A stretch of DNA of 64,000 nucleotides from Stentor roeselii (Eukaryota; Ciliophora; Heterotrichea; Heterotrichida; Stentoridae). Each line of letters begins with the position of its first letter. Position 1 is the stretch's first letter. This document shows, in pieces, positions 29,566-40,165 of the stretch. Under the pieces are notes generated by a model. The model had not been told where the DNA came from. It saw only the letters and a list, made by a program, of their open reading frames with translations, and made no database searches. The position numbers were made by a program, and so were the translations under genes. The stretch is from assembly GCA_006503475.1 (NCBI GenBank), contig RSEH01000203.1, forward strand, positions 1 through 64,000, read 5' to 3'.

Positions 29566-31011
29566 TTATTTATGATCTTTTGTTTCTTCACGTAAGTGTC
29601 TATTGGTATATGCTCTCGGACAATGACCTAAAAAATTTAACCTCGAAGATCTTATTTTGAATCTAAAAAATCTCTTTGAATTAATATCTCTTATAACTTC
29701 TTCATCAGTTGCATGATTCTTCTTAATGAAATCTGAAACAAATTCATTAAGTGGTTGATTCCAGTTTTCATAATTCAGAATAAATTCAGAAGCTTCAACT
29801 GATATATACTTCAAAGGAGACCCGAAAAAGTATGTTTCAATATAATTTCCTGCTTCGCTGCATTTTTCTCTAGGTGTAGAGAACTCAATCCACTTTTTAT
29901 CACAATTTAATTCACTTCGGATCATATAGTTCTCTAATTCATGCAAAAAAGACACCAAATAAAAAGTCTCTTTAAGAACATTAGATTCAATATTCTTCAC
30001 TATTTCTTCATTTATTATGATATACCTGTCAAACAGAGTCAATGCTAAAATGTCATTAGGAAGGCTGACACGATATGTTGACTCAAAGATTGTATCTAAA
30101 ATTCTTCTATATGATTTATGTTTATGAGCAGTAAAATAACCTAAGACAAGTTTTGATGTTAATATTTTTTTAAAGTTCATCAATTTAGGTTTAATAGGTA
30201 TTGAAAGATCGGATTGGAACAAAATAAATTTCATGATATTATGTGGACTTGTAAATTCATTAGGAAAATACATAACTTGAATTATTAAATCAAGAATCAA
30301 GGACTTGGTTATTTTATCAAATAATGAAAATCTTTCTGTAAACCTTTGTAATATATTGAATTCAAGCAGAAGAACAAATTTTTTAAATAGATCTATTTGA
30401 TTTAGATCAATTCGATTAAGAATGAACCACGTTATATAAAAAAATATTAAAGTCAGTAAACACTGATCATCATCTTCGATGTGTCTTTCCTGACTGTCTC
30501 TAGGAACTGTTAATAAGTTCAGAGCTTTTTCAAGAGAAATAAACATTTCCCCTATATTCCTGTGAGCTTCTTGTTTCAGAGTAGATATCAAATCAATATT
30601 CTCTTGATTTTCAGGAAGTTTAATTGTAAATGTATCAACATTGTTACACATGGCTCTCTCTTTCTTAACTTTAATATGAATGACATTTAAAAGATCATCA
30701 AATTTTTTGTAAGACTGTAAGATATCTGAAAGACTCATTTCTTTTAGAGAACTTAATTGAGTTATTATGCATTTTGAGTCTATGAACTTTGAGAGAGAAC
30801 TTGATGAGCTCGGATCAATTTTTGAAAACAATAAAAAATACTCTTGCTTTTCAGATCTTGGAAATTTGTGATTGATTTTCAGAAGATCTTTGCTTTTTTT
30901 GAAGTCTTCATAAGTTGAAGATAGGCCTGAGACAAAGAAATATTCAGGTTTTGGGGAACTTCGGCTTCTTAAAGATCGCTTTTGTGGAAGATTTTCCGAA
31001 TATTTTTCCAT
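29566..31011 (-). CDS. Orphan 481-residue protein (parent family of pseudogene at 4030)
   Basis: No recognised domain. A basic N-terminus (RSLRSRSSPKP) is followed by alternating helical segments. Central features are FFYITWFILNRIDLNQIDLF, and SKLVLGYFTAHKHKSYRR...LALTLFDRYIIIN, whose LFDRYI resembles the first helix of a cyclin box, although the rest does not convince me. The C-terminal part is mixed, with KCSEAGNYIETYFFG and a basic end. The decayed copy at 4030-4920 shows the family has duplicated. AT-rich codon use (Ile, Asn, Lys, Phe) is higher than in neighbours. Confidence 0.75.
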   Translation of the reverse strand: MEKYSENLPQKRSLRSRSSPKPEYFFVSGLSSTYEDFKKSKDLLKINHKFPRSEKQEYFLLFSKIDPSSSSSLSKFIDSKCIITQLSSLKEMSLSDILQSYKKFDDLLNVIHIKVKKERAMCNNVDTFTIKLPENQENIDLISTLKQEAHRNIGEMFISLEKALNLLTVPRDSQERHIEDDDQCLLTLIFFYITWFILNRIDLNQIDLFKKFVLLLEFNILQRFTERFSLFDKITKSLILDLIIQVMYFPNEFTSPHNIMKFILFQSDLSIPIKPKLMNFKKILTSKLVLGYFTAHKHKSYRRILDTIFESTYRVSLPNDILALTLFDRYIIINEEIVKNIESNVLKETFYLVSFLHELENYMIRSELNCDKKWIEFSTPREKCSEAGNYIETYFFGSPLKYISVEASEFILNYENWNQPLNEFVSDFIKKNHATDEEVIRDINSKRFFRFKIRSSRLNFLGHCPRAYTNRHLREETKDHK

Positions 31012-31629
31012 TTATAATTAATTTAAAGGGGGTGAATTATATAGTTTTATTCAATTTTTCAAGGGAGATTATTAGAAATCGATTTCTTTTACATAGTCAA
31101 ATTTTCTCTTTATAGAGAATTGTAATTATTTTTCAAGTTTGGATAACTAATTGTATTGAAAAAGTATAAATTTCATGATTCTTCAATATCAAGATAGCGT
31201 ATCTTGATCGGGCATAACTAGTTCCTTTCAGTTGGCTGACAATCTTTTTCACGAATTTCATTGTTAATATTTCAATTACTATATATATGCGTATTATTAG
31301 ATAAGTATCTAATAAGGACAAAAACTTTCTATCAATAGTAAGTCTTTTATTATATCAAATAATCTTAATATTAATTGTATAGTTAAAACAACTAGTAGTG
31401 TTTTAGATGAATAAACAAAATAGTTGAATGTAATTATAATGGCAAAACACAATATATTATTGTATTTTTTATCAGGATAATAAGAAAATTTTGAAATATA
31501 GTTAGTTCACCCTAATTATATATATTCAAAATCATGGAACACTAACTTTTCCAACTAAAGAGTCAATAACACTTTTAGAGGCAAAATTCAAAAAAAAATT
31601 ATCAGAAATGCCTTAAATTATTTGGAAAT
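31012..31629. other. AT-rich spacer
   Basis: Contains only a short open frame on the minus strand (31133-31321) with faint similarity to LFDRYIII of the neighbouring gene, too weak to call. Confidence 0.5.
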
Positions 31630-32603
31630 TGATAAGCCTGACTATCATTCACAATGTTCTGGGGTTAGGTAGTTGAAATTCGAAGAACTTGTAAAAGTCA
31701 CAGTTTTCGTCGGACTAAATCTCTCTGAGCTTCAAGAGTTGAAGAATAATCCTGAAAATTCTTAAATATGTATCAACTCGCGTAACTTCAAAAGTCTCCA
31801 TCTTATTCAGAGACTTCCTCAAAAGTGAAGCGTGTCATTTGCCAGGAGACTGCCTCAAAGAAGAATAAATTGAATTGAGTAAGTCTCTGAATGGCTCGCG
31901 TTTGGGACTCAATCGAAGAGGAAAGGCGCTCCTGGCATTCCCTGAGATTTCAACATTGTCCACTCGTTTACTTGGCTTAATGCATCAACGAATTCCAAGT
32001 AACTCAAAACTCAAACCACTGTCATTACCAAGCCGTCAAAGAGGACATCAATGCCATGTTCAGTGAATGTTTTGAAATAGGTCAACTTAAATACTGATGT
32101 GCATCAAGTCAGATTCACAAGAAACATAAAAAGTTTAAAGTCTAAAAATTTGAATTCCGGCCTCGAAACCGGCTCTCTTCGAATGATTTCTAAGAAACTG
32201 TAAAAATCACTTATTATTGAATCAACTTGTCTAAAAGATACTCAACTTCACTTGTAAAAATTCCTCTGTGTGACAGCGAAAGTTCCCTGAATGATGGGTT
32301 CGTGCTTGGAATGACTAAATGTGAAAATTCGTTGTAAAATAGTTGGCCGTTCTGGTTACTGTAGTTTAACTGATCAGGTTGCAAGCCTTGCCTTGTGTGC
32401 AGAATATTTGAAAGTCTGATAAAAATAACTGAATTTCCGCTGGAGATAATGATTATATGCAGTACTTGTTCATGAATGGAATGATGAGTGGGGAAACTTG
32501 AGTGATTTGATAAGGATTAACGATTTAAGTCTATCTTGGATTCTTGAGTGGATGTGGAATGGAATAACTCAAATAGCCTTGTTCTTAGTTCTCTTGAGAT
32601 CAT
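31630..32603 (-). pseudogene. Broken inverted copy of the 5' half of the EF-hand gene (5289-7091)
   Basis: On the minus strand the DNA can be aligned base for base with 5289 to about 6270. It begins at the parent's ATG (TAATGATCTCAAGAGAA at 32605-32589), runs through the stretch copied from 5460-5650 (for example TCAGACTTTCAAATATTCTGC), the SPLRxSP linker (GAGGCAGTCTCCTGG), and ends near the parent's AATATTGTGAATGGCAGTCAT. Identity is high with many substitutions and small indels, and several stops break the frame. The EF-hand end of the parent is missing. Copy boundaries: exactly the start codon on one side, no upstream DNA copied. Confidence 0.93.
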
Positions 32604-32876
32604 TAGAAGTGAGTTTGTTTTAGGGAAAATGCTATTGCATGGATTTTGATTATTTGAAATATAAATAAGCTTTAAAATCGAAAAAATAATTGAAATATTT
32701 TTATAAAAAATATTTTGAATGATTTAAAGTTAAAATAAGTTTATCTTCAATCAAATATAAATTAAATAATTAACCTTGTACACTTTTCAAGATCTCTTTA
32801 AGTTATCCTTTCATCTACTAATTATATAAAATTCCATATCCAAGCTAAAAACTACTCAAATACTTTTATATCATCA
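32604..32876. other. AT-rich spacer
   Basis: Nothing recognised; downstream of the FYVE-like gene. Confidence 0.5.
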
Positions 32877-33857
32877 TTAAAATACTAAACAATTGCAATT
32901 TTTCGACTCCACCGGTTCAATCTTATTAGCTTCAATTTCCTGTTTAAGTTTTTTAATCAAATCCTGCTGTTCATGTAAAGTTTCATTAAGTTGTTTCAAA
33001 AAGTCCTCTTCAATCTGAGCATTATTAATTTCCTGTTCAATCTTCCCTAATTCTTCATCCTTTTCCTTCATATCCCTTTCAATATTCCTAAGTTCTTCAC
33101 TAAGCTGAATATTTTTATCCGTAAAAAACTTCTCAGTTTCCAACAACTTTTCATAAGCTTTCCTTAAACTTCTCTCTCTATTAATCTGCCCTTCAGTCTT
33201 TTTTTTCCCAGAGGTCCTCATATCCAGCGCATCAAGAGTTTTCGAAAGTTGAATATTTTCATCTTGTTTAATAGCAAGAGCCTTATAAAGTTCTAAAGAT
33301 TTTTTCTTACAACTATCAAGGCGGATTTTTTCTTCCATTAAAAAAGTTTCTGACTCGAAGTAAATCGTTTCTTGGTCTTCGATTTGTTGACAAAGAGAGT
33401 CAACTGATGATTTGAGTTGTTTGTGCTTGGCGCATAATTCTTCTTTTTTACTTAGAAGGGAAAGATAAAGGTCTTGACCTTCTTGTTCTGCCATAAGTCG
33501 CTGGTATTTTTTTGTTTTTTTTTTGTTGTTTTCGATTTTTTCACGGAATTTTGAGTTTTCTTGGATTAGATCGACACATTTTGAGTACTTTTCAGAAATC
33601 TGCTTGTTTTCTTCGTTACTGGAAGAACTTGTCTTTTCTGTGCAGATTTTGCATATCAAGTCGAAAGTCTTGGAGTTGGAGGAGTCGATTGGAGTACCGG
33701 AACAGTTGATGCAGATTGCTTTGAAACATGTCTTGCATCCGTACTTTTTTATGTAGGTGCAGTCGACTACTCCGAAGGTGGTTGAGCAGATTGCACAAGA
33801 TGACTCTTTGAAGATCTGGGATTTTAGAGAAGTTTGTCTCTGGATTTTTTCAGCCAT
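32877..33857 (-). CDS. FYVE-like zinc finger plus coiled coil with CaaX-like end
   Basis: 326 residues. Four Cys pairs at C21/C24, C41/C44, C49/C52 and C69/C72 give the eight-Cys layout of a FYVE-type finger, but the basic RRHHCR signature is replaced by KKYGCKTCFKAIC, so phosphoinositide binding is doubtful. A long coiled coil (about 80-315) follows. The protein ends CNCLVF: Cys at position -4 with LVF fits a CaaX box for prenylation. This suggests an endomembrane tether anchored at its C-terminus. Intronless. Confidence 0.88.
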   Translation of the reverse strand: MAEKIQRQTSLKSQIFKESSCAICSTTFGVVDCTYIKKYGCKTCFKAICINCSGTPIDSSNSKTFDLICKICTEKTSSSSNEENKQISEKYSKCVDLIQENSKFREKIENNKKKTKKYQRLMAEQEGQDLYLSLLSKKEELCAKHKQLKSSVDSLCQQIEDQETIYFESETFLMEEKIRLDSCKKKSLELYKALAIKQDENIQLSKTLDALDMRTSGKKKTEGQINRERSLRKAYEKLLETEKFFTDKNIQLSEELRNIERDMKEKDEELGKIEQEINNAQIEEDFLKQLNETLHEQQDLIKKLKQEIEANKIEPVESKNCNCLVF

Positions 33858-34302
33858 TATGCTGCAATAAATATAGTTTCTTGGGTATTTTTATTTAGAG
33901 GTTTTATTGATTTGAGGTGGAATTTAGGTTTGGTTTAGTTCATAGATTTTGAATATCACTCCAGCTTTGACTTGAATTACTTTAAACAGATTAAAATCTT
34001 GATAATTGAATATCCCTATAAATACTGCAAAATATTCTAAGTAATACTTCAAAAGTCACAAAAGACTCAGTAATAAAAGAGCTCACGATCAAATACATCC
34101 AAAAACCATAAAAGAGAAATATTATTTTAGACTAGCAAATTTTTCAAAACAATAAACCCATAAAAAAAATCTAAAAATTTAAGACCCCTATGAAAAGAGT
34201 CTATAACTTACGATAAAGTCCAAAATAAAAGCCCTAAAAACAATTTATTCTAAATTCTTAAAATTCAAGATTTATAAAAAATAAATCATTACTATAATCA
34301 AT
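33858..34302. other. Spacer; upstream of the FYVE-like gene
   Basis: AT-rich. From about 34070 to 34260 the plus strand is A/C-rich. This patch is downstream of the PKG gene and upstream of the FYVE-like gene, both of which read minus, so the rule that A/C-rich tracts precede genes does not hold for every case. Confidence 0.45.
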
Positions 34303-36939
34303 TTAAAACTCATAATCCCAATCTTCAACAGAATCACTCCTATAGTTAACCGAAACCAACTTTTCACAATCTTCAGTTTTTCTAATAAAATTTTCCAAAT
34401 CCCTTGACTGATTAATTGATTCTTCAATCTCTTCCGAAAAATCATTAATTTTCGGTATAAACGGAGGTTTCAACTGTTTCAAAGCCTGTTTTTCCCAATT
34501 AAGTCCTAAGAACCAAGTATGTCCTTTAAGAGTATCAACACTGCCTCCAGTCCTAATAGAAGGATTCCTATTCAACAACTGTTCAATCAACATCTTACAA
34601 GGTGCTCTATTTTCAACCCAACTAGGAAAATTCAGTTCATGATCTAAAATTTTTTCATAAATTGCATAAGGTTCTTCTTCCTCATCTCCAAAAGGAAGGT
34701 ACCCAAAAAGAAACTCATAAATCATGATGCCCAAACTCCAATAGTCACAAAGCACTCCATATCCTTTTCCTTCAATAATCTCAACAGCCATATAATGAGG
34801 AGTCCCAACCATAGAAAAAGTCCTTCCACTGACAATCTTCGATATTCCAAAGTCAATTAATTTCGGGTACCCTTCAAAGTCAATCACGATATTTTCTGGC
34901 TTCAGGTCTCGATAAACAATGCTTTTCGAGTGAATATGTTCTAAAATACTTACAAGGCAAGCAGCGTAAAATTTTGAGTCAGAATCGCTAAGAATGCCTA
35001 AATTTCTAAGGACATCAAACATGTCTTGCCCTGAAACATGTTCTAATAAAAAGTAGATTCTGTTTTGGTCTTTAAATGTTTTTACTAATTTCATTATCAT
35101 GTGATGGTCAAGAAGAAGAAGGACTTTTCGTTCAAGGACAATATTTTTATGGACTGAATAAGCAGAGATTTTTTTTCTGTTGACTGTTTTTAATGCGAAA
35201 AGTGTCTTTCTTTTTTTATGCAGTACAAGGAAAACATTTCCAAAAGTTCCTAATCCGATCATCTTGACAGGGACTAAATCATTTAGTTTGATTTTCGTGT
35301 CTTGAAGCTCGATTCTTCTTAATATCTGAGTTTTTACATTTTCTGAAAAAACAGATAAAAAGTCTTCTTGAGTAAGACTCCATAATTCGACATCAGTCTT
35401 CGTCTTGACTGTTGCAGTTCTGGGACTGTTGAAAAGTAAAGACCTTTCTCCGAAGTAATCAAATTTTATCAGGTTTCTGACGGGTTTCGACTGTTTGAAC
35501 ACCTCGAGTTCTCCACTTCTGATTATAAAGAAAAAGTCACCGTCTTGGTTCTCTTCGAAGACTGAGATGCCTGGAGGTAAAAAAATGACTTTCATGTTAT
35601 TCACAATACTTCGAAGTAAATCGATTTTTAGATTGGACAATAAAGGGATTATCTTCAAGGTTCTTACAATTTCATTAATAACACTGATTTCTTTATAATT
35701 CCCAGAAATCAACTTTTCAAAATGCTCAATTGAAATCAAACCTAAATCTGAATCATCTGCAGCGATTAGGTCTTCAGAAAGACATTCTTCACTTTTTTCA
35801 CAGAAATCTTTAGAAAAAATGCATGAAAACAAAGGAAAGTCCTGTTCACCTATTTTAATAAGTCCTTTCAAGACAATAAACAAATTAAAAGCTTTTCCAG
35901 TCCCTGCCTTAGCAACGACCTGTCCTGTTTTATATGAATAAACTTTGACCGATTCAGAGATTTCTGTAATTTGAGAAGAGTTAAGTTTTTTCAAGAACTC
36001 ATCAGTTTCCAATGCGATTTTTAAAGAATTTCTATAAACAATATGCTGTAATTTACTTCCAAGTGCTTGAGTAAGTGCATCAGAAGCGATAGACAAGCAA
36101 ACAACATTAGTAATAGTTTGAACTGTGGCAGTTCGATTTTGCTTATAAAGCAAGGCCTGTTCTCCGAAGTAATCCCCTTTCGTCATTTCTCTTAACTCAT
36201 TTCCATTCTTCATGACAGTGACTCTGCCGTCTTTAATAAGATAAAACAATTCACCTGGTTCTCCATCGTTCACAATGTTGACTCCTGCTGGGAAGGTCTG
36301 GGTGTTCAAGGAATTTAGAAGTAGTTCTTTTTGGTCATTTGTTAATACTTGGAATATTGACACGTTTTCGATAAATGATTTGTTTTCTTTGTAGTTTAAA
36401 CTGTTTATTGAGTAGGCAACGTTCCGGAAGGTGCGACGGTCGATGCTCCAGAAGAAACTTCTTTCAAGGGTCTTGATTGTCGCCATTCGAAGGGTTCCGT
36501 GAAGAAGGGCAACTTCTCCAAAACTGTCTCCTGGCCTTAGTACTGCTTTTTTTGAGTTGTTCATTATCACTTCGACCTTCCCGGAGGAAATAATGAAAAA
36601 GTTGTTGCCGACACTGTTTTGTTCGAAAACTATTTCATTTGCTTCGAGGATGTAGTATCTCATCTCGCTTATTACTTGTTGGGTTTGCATTTGGTCTAGA
36701 CTGTTGAATATAAAATGCTTTTTTAATGCGTTTTGGATCTGTTGTAGGTCTTTTTGGGTTTTTTCTCGAGTTTCTATTCGGGCTGATGGAGCGTCTCGGA
36801 CTTCTAAGGATTTTATTCGGTTGTCGACTACTTTTGCTTTGGTTTTTTCTTTTTTTGTTGATGAGTTCCTGCTTTCACGATTGTTAGGGTTGATTTGAAT
36901 ACTTCCCTGATGGGAGCCTGAATGGGCTACACAACCCAT
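34303..36939 (-). CDS. PKG: cGMP-dependent protein kinase with four CNB domains
   Basis: 878 residues beginning MGC (likely acylated). CNB1 is about 75-180, CNB2 193-305, CNB3 314-420 (degenerate), CNB4 430-540, and the kinase 556-810. The cassettes read FGEVALLHGTLRMAT, FGEQALLYKQNRTAT and FGERSLLFNSPRTAT; CNB2 and CNB4 have the Thr after Arg that favours cGMP, CNB1 has Met, and CNB3 lacks the Arg cassette. The layout, including a dead third site, matches apicomplexan PKG. Kinase motifs are GLGTFG 562-567, Lys584, YRD 676-678, DFG 696-698. The usual APE is AVE at 718-720, an oddity since the Pro is normally conserved. Ser/Thr kinase at membranes in cGMP signalling. Confidence 0.95.
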   Translation of the reverse strand: MGCVAHSGSHQGSIQINPNNRESRNSSTKKEKTKAKVVDNRIKSLEVRDAPSARIETREKTQKDLQQIQNALKKHFIFNSLDQMQTQQVISEMRYYILEANEIVFEQNSVGNNFFIISSGKVEVIMNNSKKAVLRPGDSFGEVALLHGTLRMATIKTLERSFFWSIDRRTFRNVAYSINSLNYKENKSFIENVSIFQVLTNDQKELLLNSLNTQTFPAGVNIVNDGEPGELFYLIKDGRVTVMKNGNELREMTKGDYFGEQALLYKQNRTATVQTITNVVCLSIASDALTQALGSKLQHIVYRNSLKIALETDEFLKKLNSSQITEISESVKVYSYKTGQVVAKAGTGKAFNLFIVLKGLIKIGEQDFPLFSCIFSKDFCEKSEECLSEDLIAADDSDLGLISIEHFEKLISGNYKEISVINEIVRTLKIIPLLSNLKIDLLRSIVNNMKVIFLPPGISVFEENQDGDFFFIIRSGELEVFKQSKPVRNLIKFDYFGERSLLFNSPRTATVKTKTDVELWSLTQEDFLSVFSENVKTQILRRIELQDTKIKLNDLVPVKMIGLGTFGNVFLVLHKKRKTLFALKTVNRKKISAYSVHKNIVLERKVLLLLDHHMIMKLVKTFKDQNRIYFLLEHVSGQDMFDVLRNLGILSDSDSKFYAACLVSILEHIHSKSIVYRDLKPENIVIDFEGYPKLIDFGISKIVSGRTFSMVGTPHYMAVEIIEGKGYGVLCDYWSLGIMIYEFLFGYLPFGDEEEEPYAIYEKILDHELNFPSWVENRAPCKMLIEQLLNRNPSIRTGGSVDTLKGHTWFLGLNWEKQALKQLKPPFIPKINDFSEEIEESINQSRDLENFIRKTEDCEKLVSVNYRSDSVEDWDYEF

Positions 36940-37036
36940 TAATTAAAATTCCAAAAAAGTTTGTTTGTCTATCCTGAGTTTAATTTATTAGAAACTCTTG
37001 AGTAATGAAGATTGTTTAGTAAAAACAATTAATTAC

Positions 37037-37231
37037 CTAAGATGAAGAATTTTCGGTGATTTTTTTAACTGCCTGAGAATACTCCTCGATTAAAACTTGA
37101 ATATTTCTTTCATGGCAGGAGTTGATGAAATCAAGACATCTCTCGTTAAAAATTTTAAGAAAATCTTGGACTGTGCATTCAGGATTTGATTGAAGCATAT
37201 CTTTGATAGTTTGGGCGGCAATACTTTCCAT
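37037..37231 (-). CDS. Possible small helical protein (64 residues)
   Basis: A short frame with amphipathic helices (MESIAAQTIKDMLQSNPE, then FLKIFNERCLDFI) and an acidic end. Its codon use looks coding, it starts at a good ATG, and lies just upstream of the PKG on the same strand. No homologue recognised; it could be a small subunit or spurious. Confidence 0.5.
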   Translation of the reverse strand: MESIAAQTIKDMLQSNPECTVQDFLKIFNERCLDFINSCHERNIQVLIEEYSQAVKKITENSSS

Positions 37232-38161
37232 TATAACAAATCGATTTAAATTTTAAGATTATAATATGTTGTAAATATATTATATTGCTTCAAAGGAAGA
37301 TTGAAAGTGTATATAATAACAAGGTAAAAACCCTTATTAAGCATTACTTGGTCAATATATATAGAAAGGTTTATGGATAAACTTTTAAGGATTTTATAGA
37401 TTATTTAATAGAATATTATAGATTGATTGAAATAGTGTATATGAATATGTTTTTTATTAAAGACAAACTTAAGAATTTAACTGATAAACTATATCAATTA
37501 TGAATAATATGAATTATAATGACAATAAATTATAAATATATATAGTTATTTCATTCTAGAAATCTTTATAAAATTTTTATAATTATATACAGAAATCTAC
37601 TAGAGTAAAGTTTCTTTTAATATAGTAAGAGTGATTTAAAAAAGATTTAATAATTAATCTGGTTTCCAATATAATAAAATGAATTTTAGTATGATGTACT
37701 GAAAGGATCAATAATAATTTTATAAGCTAGATTTAATATATTGAAAGACCAGAACGAGTGATAATTTTGGAAAAAATTATCAGTAATAAAACCATTTACC
37801 ACAGGGATTTCATATTGTGTAAGGCTAGTCTCTAAGGTTCCTAGAAATTCATTTTCAATAATATAAAACCTATCATCAAAATAAATAAAGTTATTCAGTG
37901 ATCATATTTCCTTTCTCTGTTATCAATCAATAACTAATGAAATATGATAATCAAACTAAACTCTTATTATAATACTTAGAATTATGTAATTTTCCATAAT
38001 AAAATCTTGGAGTCTATCAAAAAGGACTTTATACTTAGTAAAACTTAATCCTACAAATATTGTTAAAAATACCATCCCCTGAACCGTATAAAAGAAATAC
38101 AGTTTAATAAAAATTAATTCCATATCCCCTTTTGTAATTTCATAGCCTATATTTAATATAA
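37232..38161. other. AT-rich gene-poor tract
   Basis: About 0.9 kb of AT-rich DNA without open frames. Very low GC; no repeat structure noted. Confidence 0.6.
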
Positions 38162-38810
38162 ATGGAATCTAGTGAGAACACTTTTGAAACCTTCTCAACT
38201 GAAGACAAATGCAAAGTTCTAAAGAAGGTAATTAATGTTAATATGAACAAGATCAATGATCTTCTTGTAGCTTACAATGAAATAGCAATTGATCATAATC
38301 AAATCGGGTCTTCTATTAGTGCTTTGGAATTTTTCAACGATGAGCTCGTTTCCAGAGTGAAAAAATTAAAAAAAAAAGCTGAACTTGAGAAATTGTTGAA
38401 GAAAAAGCTCCAAGAAGCGAAGAAGAAACAGGAAGAGGTCAAATTCGATGGAAATTTTGAGAATTTTCAGGAAAGTATTAAAAGTATACTAAGAGTTTCA
38501 AGGAAAAAACAAATTCTATTGATAAAAAAATGACTTCGTAACAGCAAGCATTACGTTTATCGACAATAAAGCTGAATCGCTGGAAAAAAGACTAGATGAA
38601 AAATTTTAGTCATCGGGAAATAGACTTGATGAGAAAATGAAGTACATGAAAAAAGGATGAAGTCTCTTGAAAATACATTTGACCAATATTTTATCAAGCT
38701 ATTCAACTCAATCTATATTAAAAACATAGATTATTCTATTTTCATAAATCGTGTTTACTATTTAAATATTTACTATTTATTGATTAAAGTAAAACTTTGA
38801 ACAGACTTAA
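38162..38810 (+). pseudogene. Coiled-coil gene apparently decaying after residue 123
   Basis: An ATG at 38162 opens 123 codons to TGA at 38531-38533: acidic start, then a basic helix (KKKAELEKLLKKKLQEAKKK). Just downstream, in another frame, the sequence still reads as protein (NDFVTASITFIDNKAESLEKRLDEKF, then NRLDEKMKYMK, then SLENTFDQYFIKLFN), interrupted by TAG and TGA and one further frame change. The pattern suggests a longer coiled-coil gene of about 200 residues that has been broken. I found no 15-nt intron that would restore it. Alternatively the 123-residue part is still expressed. Confidence 0.6.
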
Positions 38811-40165
38811 AACAATCATTAGAATTAAAAGTAATTGAGCAATTTTCAATATTAAATATATTTACTGGATGAAGTTTATATCTTTGAACAGACTTACAAC
38901 AAGAATTTCATTATCATTTAGAAATTAAAAGTTTAGTGAATCTATTTAAACTAAATTATCAATTCTATAGGAAAGGTATCAGATGCTCTATTCTCATGTT
39001 AAAATCATATTTTTAAGATGATCTTTAATCAATTTTATATTCAACAGATCTAATTAAACATAATAGAACTTATCTTAAATTTCTCTCAAAAATGTAAGAA
39101 TTATATTTTCTAAAATTTAGCTAAATTATGATACAAATTAACACTATGCATTTATTTATATGATTTTCTCTCTTCGTTAATGTAATATTGATTTTATATA
39201 ATTCGGTTGTAATTCAAACAGACTTCATCTTAAAGAATCAAGCTCTATACAATATTATTTGGTTTTTTAATATAATTTATTTAAATCTACTACATATCTT
39301 GTAAATAGGTACCATTTATCTTTTAATAATAATGATAATTATTATAGGAGTAGCACTTGATGACTAACACTGATTGGCTAAATGTTTAGTTATAAAAACA
39401 GCGAAATGGCCCCTAAATAATAAACTTACCGAATAAAAAACGATTTCAAGTCAATCTCAGCATTTCTTATTACTTTAAGCTCACGATGAAATCGTTAATT
39501 ATTTACCAGATTAGGTATTTATTCAACCAAAACCTTCCGTAAAAATCCTCAATGGATAACTGAGAAATTCCCAAATGACTGATGCCGATTTTTTTTCTAG
39601 CTTGAATTTCCTGTAACTTAAGTAAAAAAAACTTTCATTTAAAAAAAAAACAGCAAGATTTCATTGAGCCCTGTAATGAAATCAGCTCGGAAAACACTTT
39701 TCACAAACTCTTTGAATCGATTAAAGTTATCCTCTTCTATAATACTATTATCAAATATTTATTTGATTTTCACTATTTATCTTAAAAGTGAGAAAATATC
39801 CGCACCTAAAATACTTTTCGAAACAATTGGTAAATCTCAAGACTCCATCAAAAATCAGTACCCTAAAAAAACCATCATCTTATACCTAAATAAGTTCTCA
39901 AGACAATATCCTTCCTTACCCTTCTCAATCCATCCCAAACCATCCTATTTCCTAATTAATCCAATTCTTTCATCAAAAAGCTCAACACCAAAAAAAAACC
40001 CCCAAAATTCATAAAAAATCTAAAAAATTTTCACATCCTCAACTTAACCTCACCAAATCCAAAACTCTAATAAAACTCATTAAACCAATCCACAAATCAA
40101 CCATCCTAAAACCAAAAAACTTCCTAAACCAATCCAAGCACATTCCCCTCTTAGATAAAAATCAA
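38811..40165. other. Gene-poor AT-rich tract; A/C-rich leader at its end
   Basis: A 116-codon frame at 39664-40014 has an amino acid bias (Ser/Ile/Leu/Lys) expected of AT-rich DNA and I do not trust it. From about 39840 to 40165 the plus strand is A/C-rich (AGTACCCTAAAAAAACC, CCCAAACCATCC) and leads into the ANKRD13 start. Confidence 0.5.

Noticed and set aside
29566-31011. Cyclin identity for the orphan gene
   Set aside because: Only LFDRYI resembles a cyclin box; other cyclin features are missing.
31133-31321. Minus-strand frame resembling LFDRYIII of the orphan gene
   Set aside because: Similarity is limited to a few hydrophobic residues and not supported by flanking alignment.
31875-32066. 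Plus-strand frame of 63 codons
   Set aside because: It is antisense to the broken EF-hand copy, whose alignment with 5289-6290 explains the DNA.
39664-40014. Plus-strand 116-codon frame
   Set aside because: Low complexity, no motif, lies in the A/C-rich leader, so I treat it as chance.
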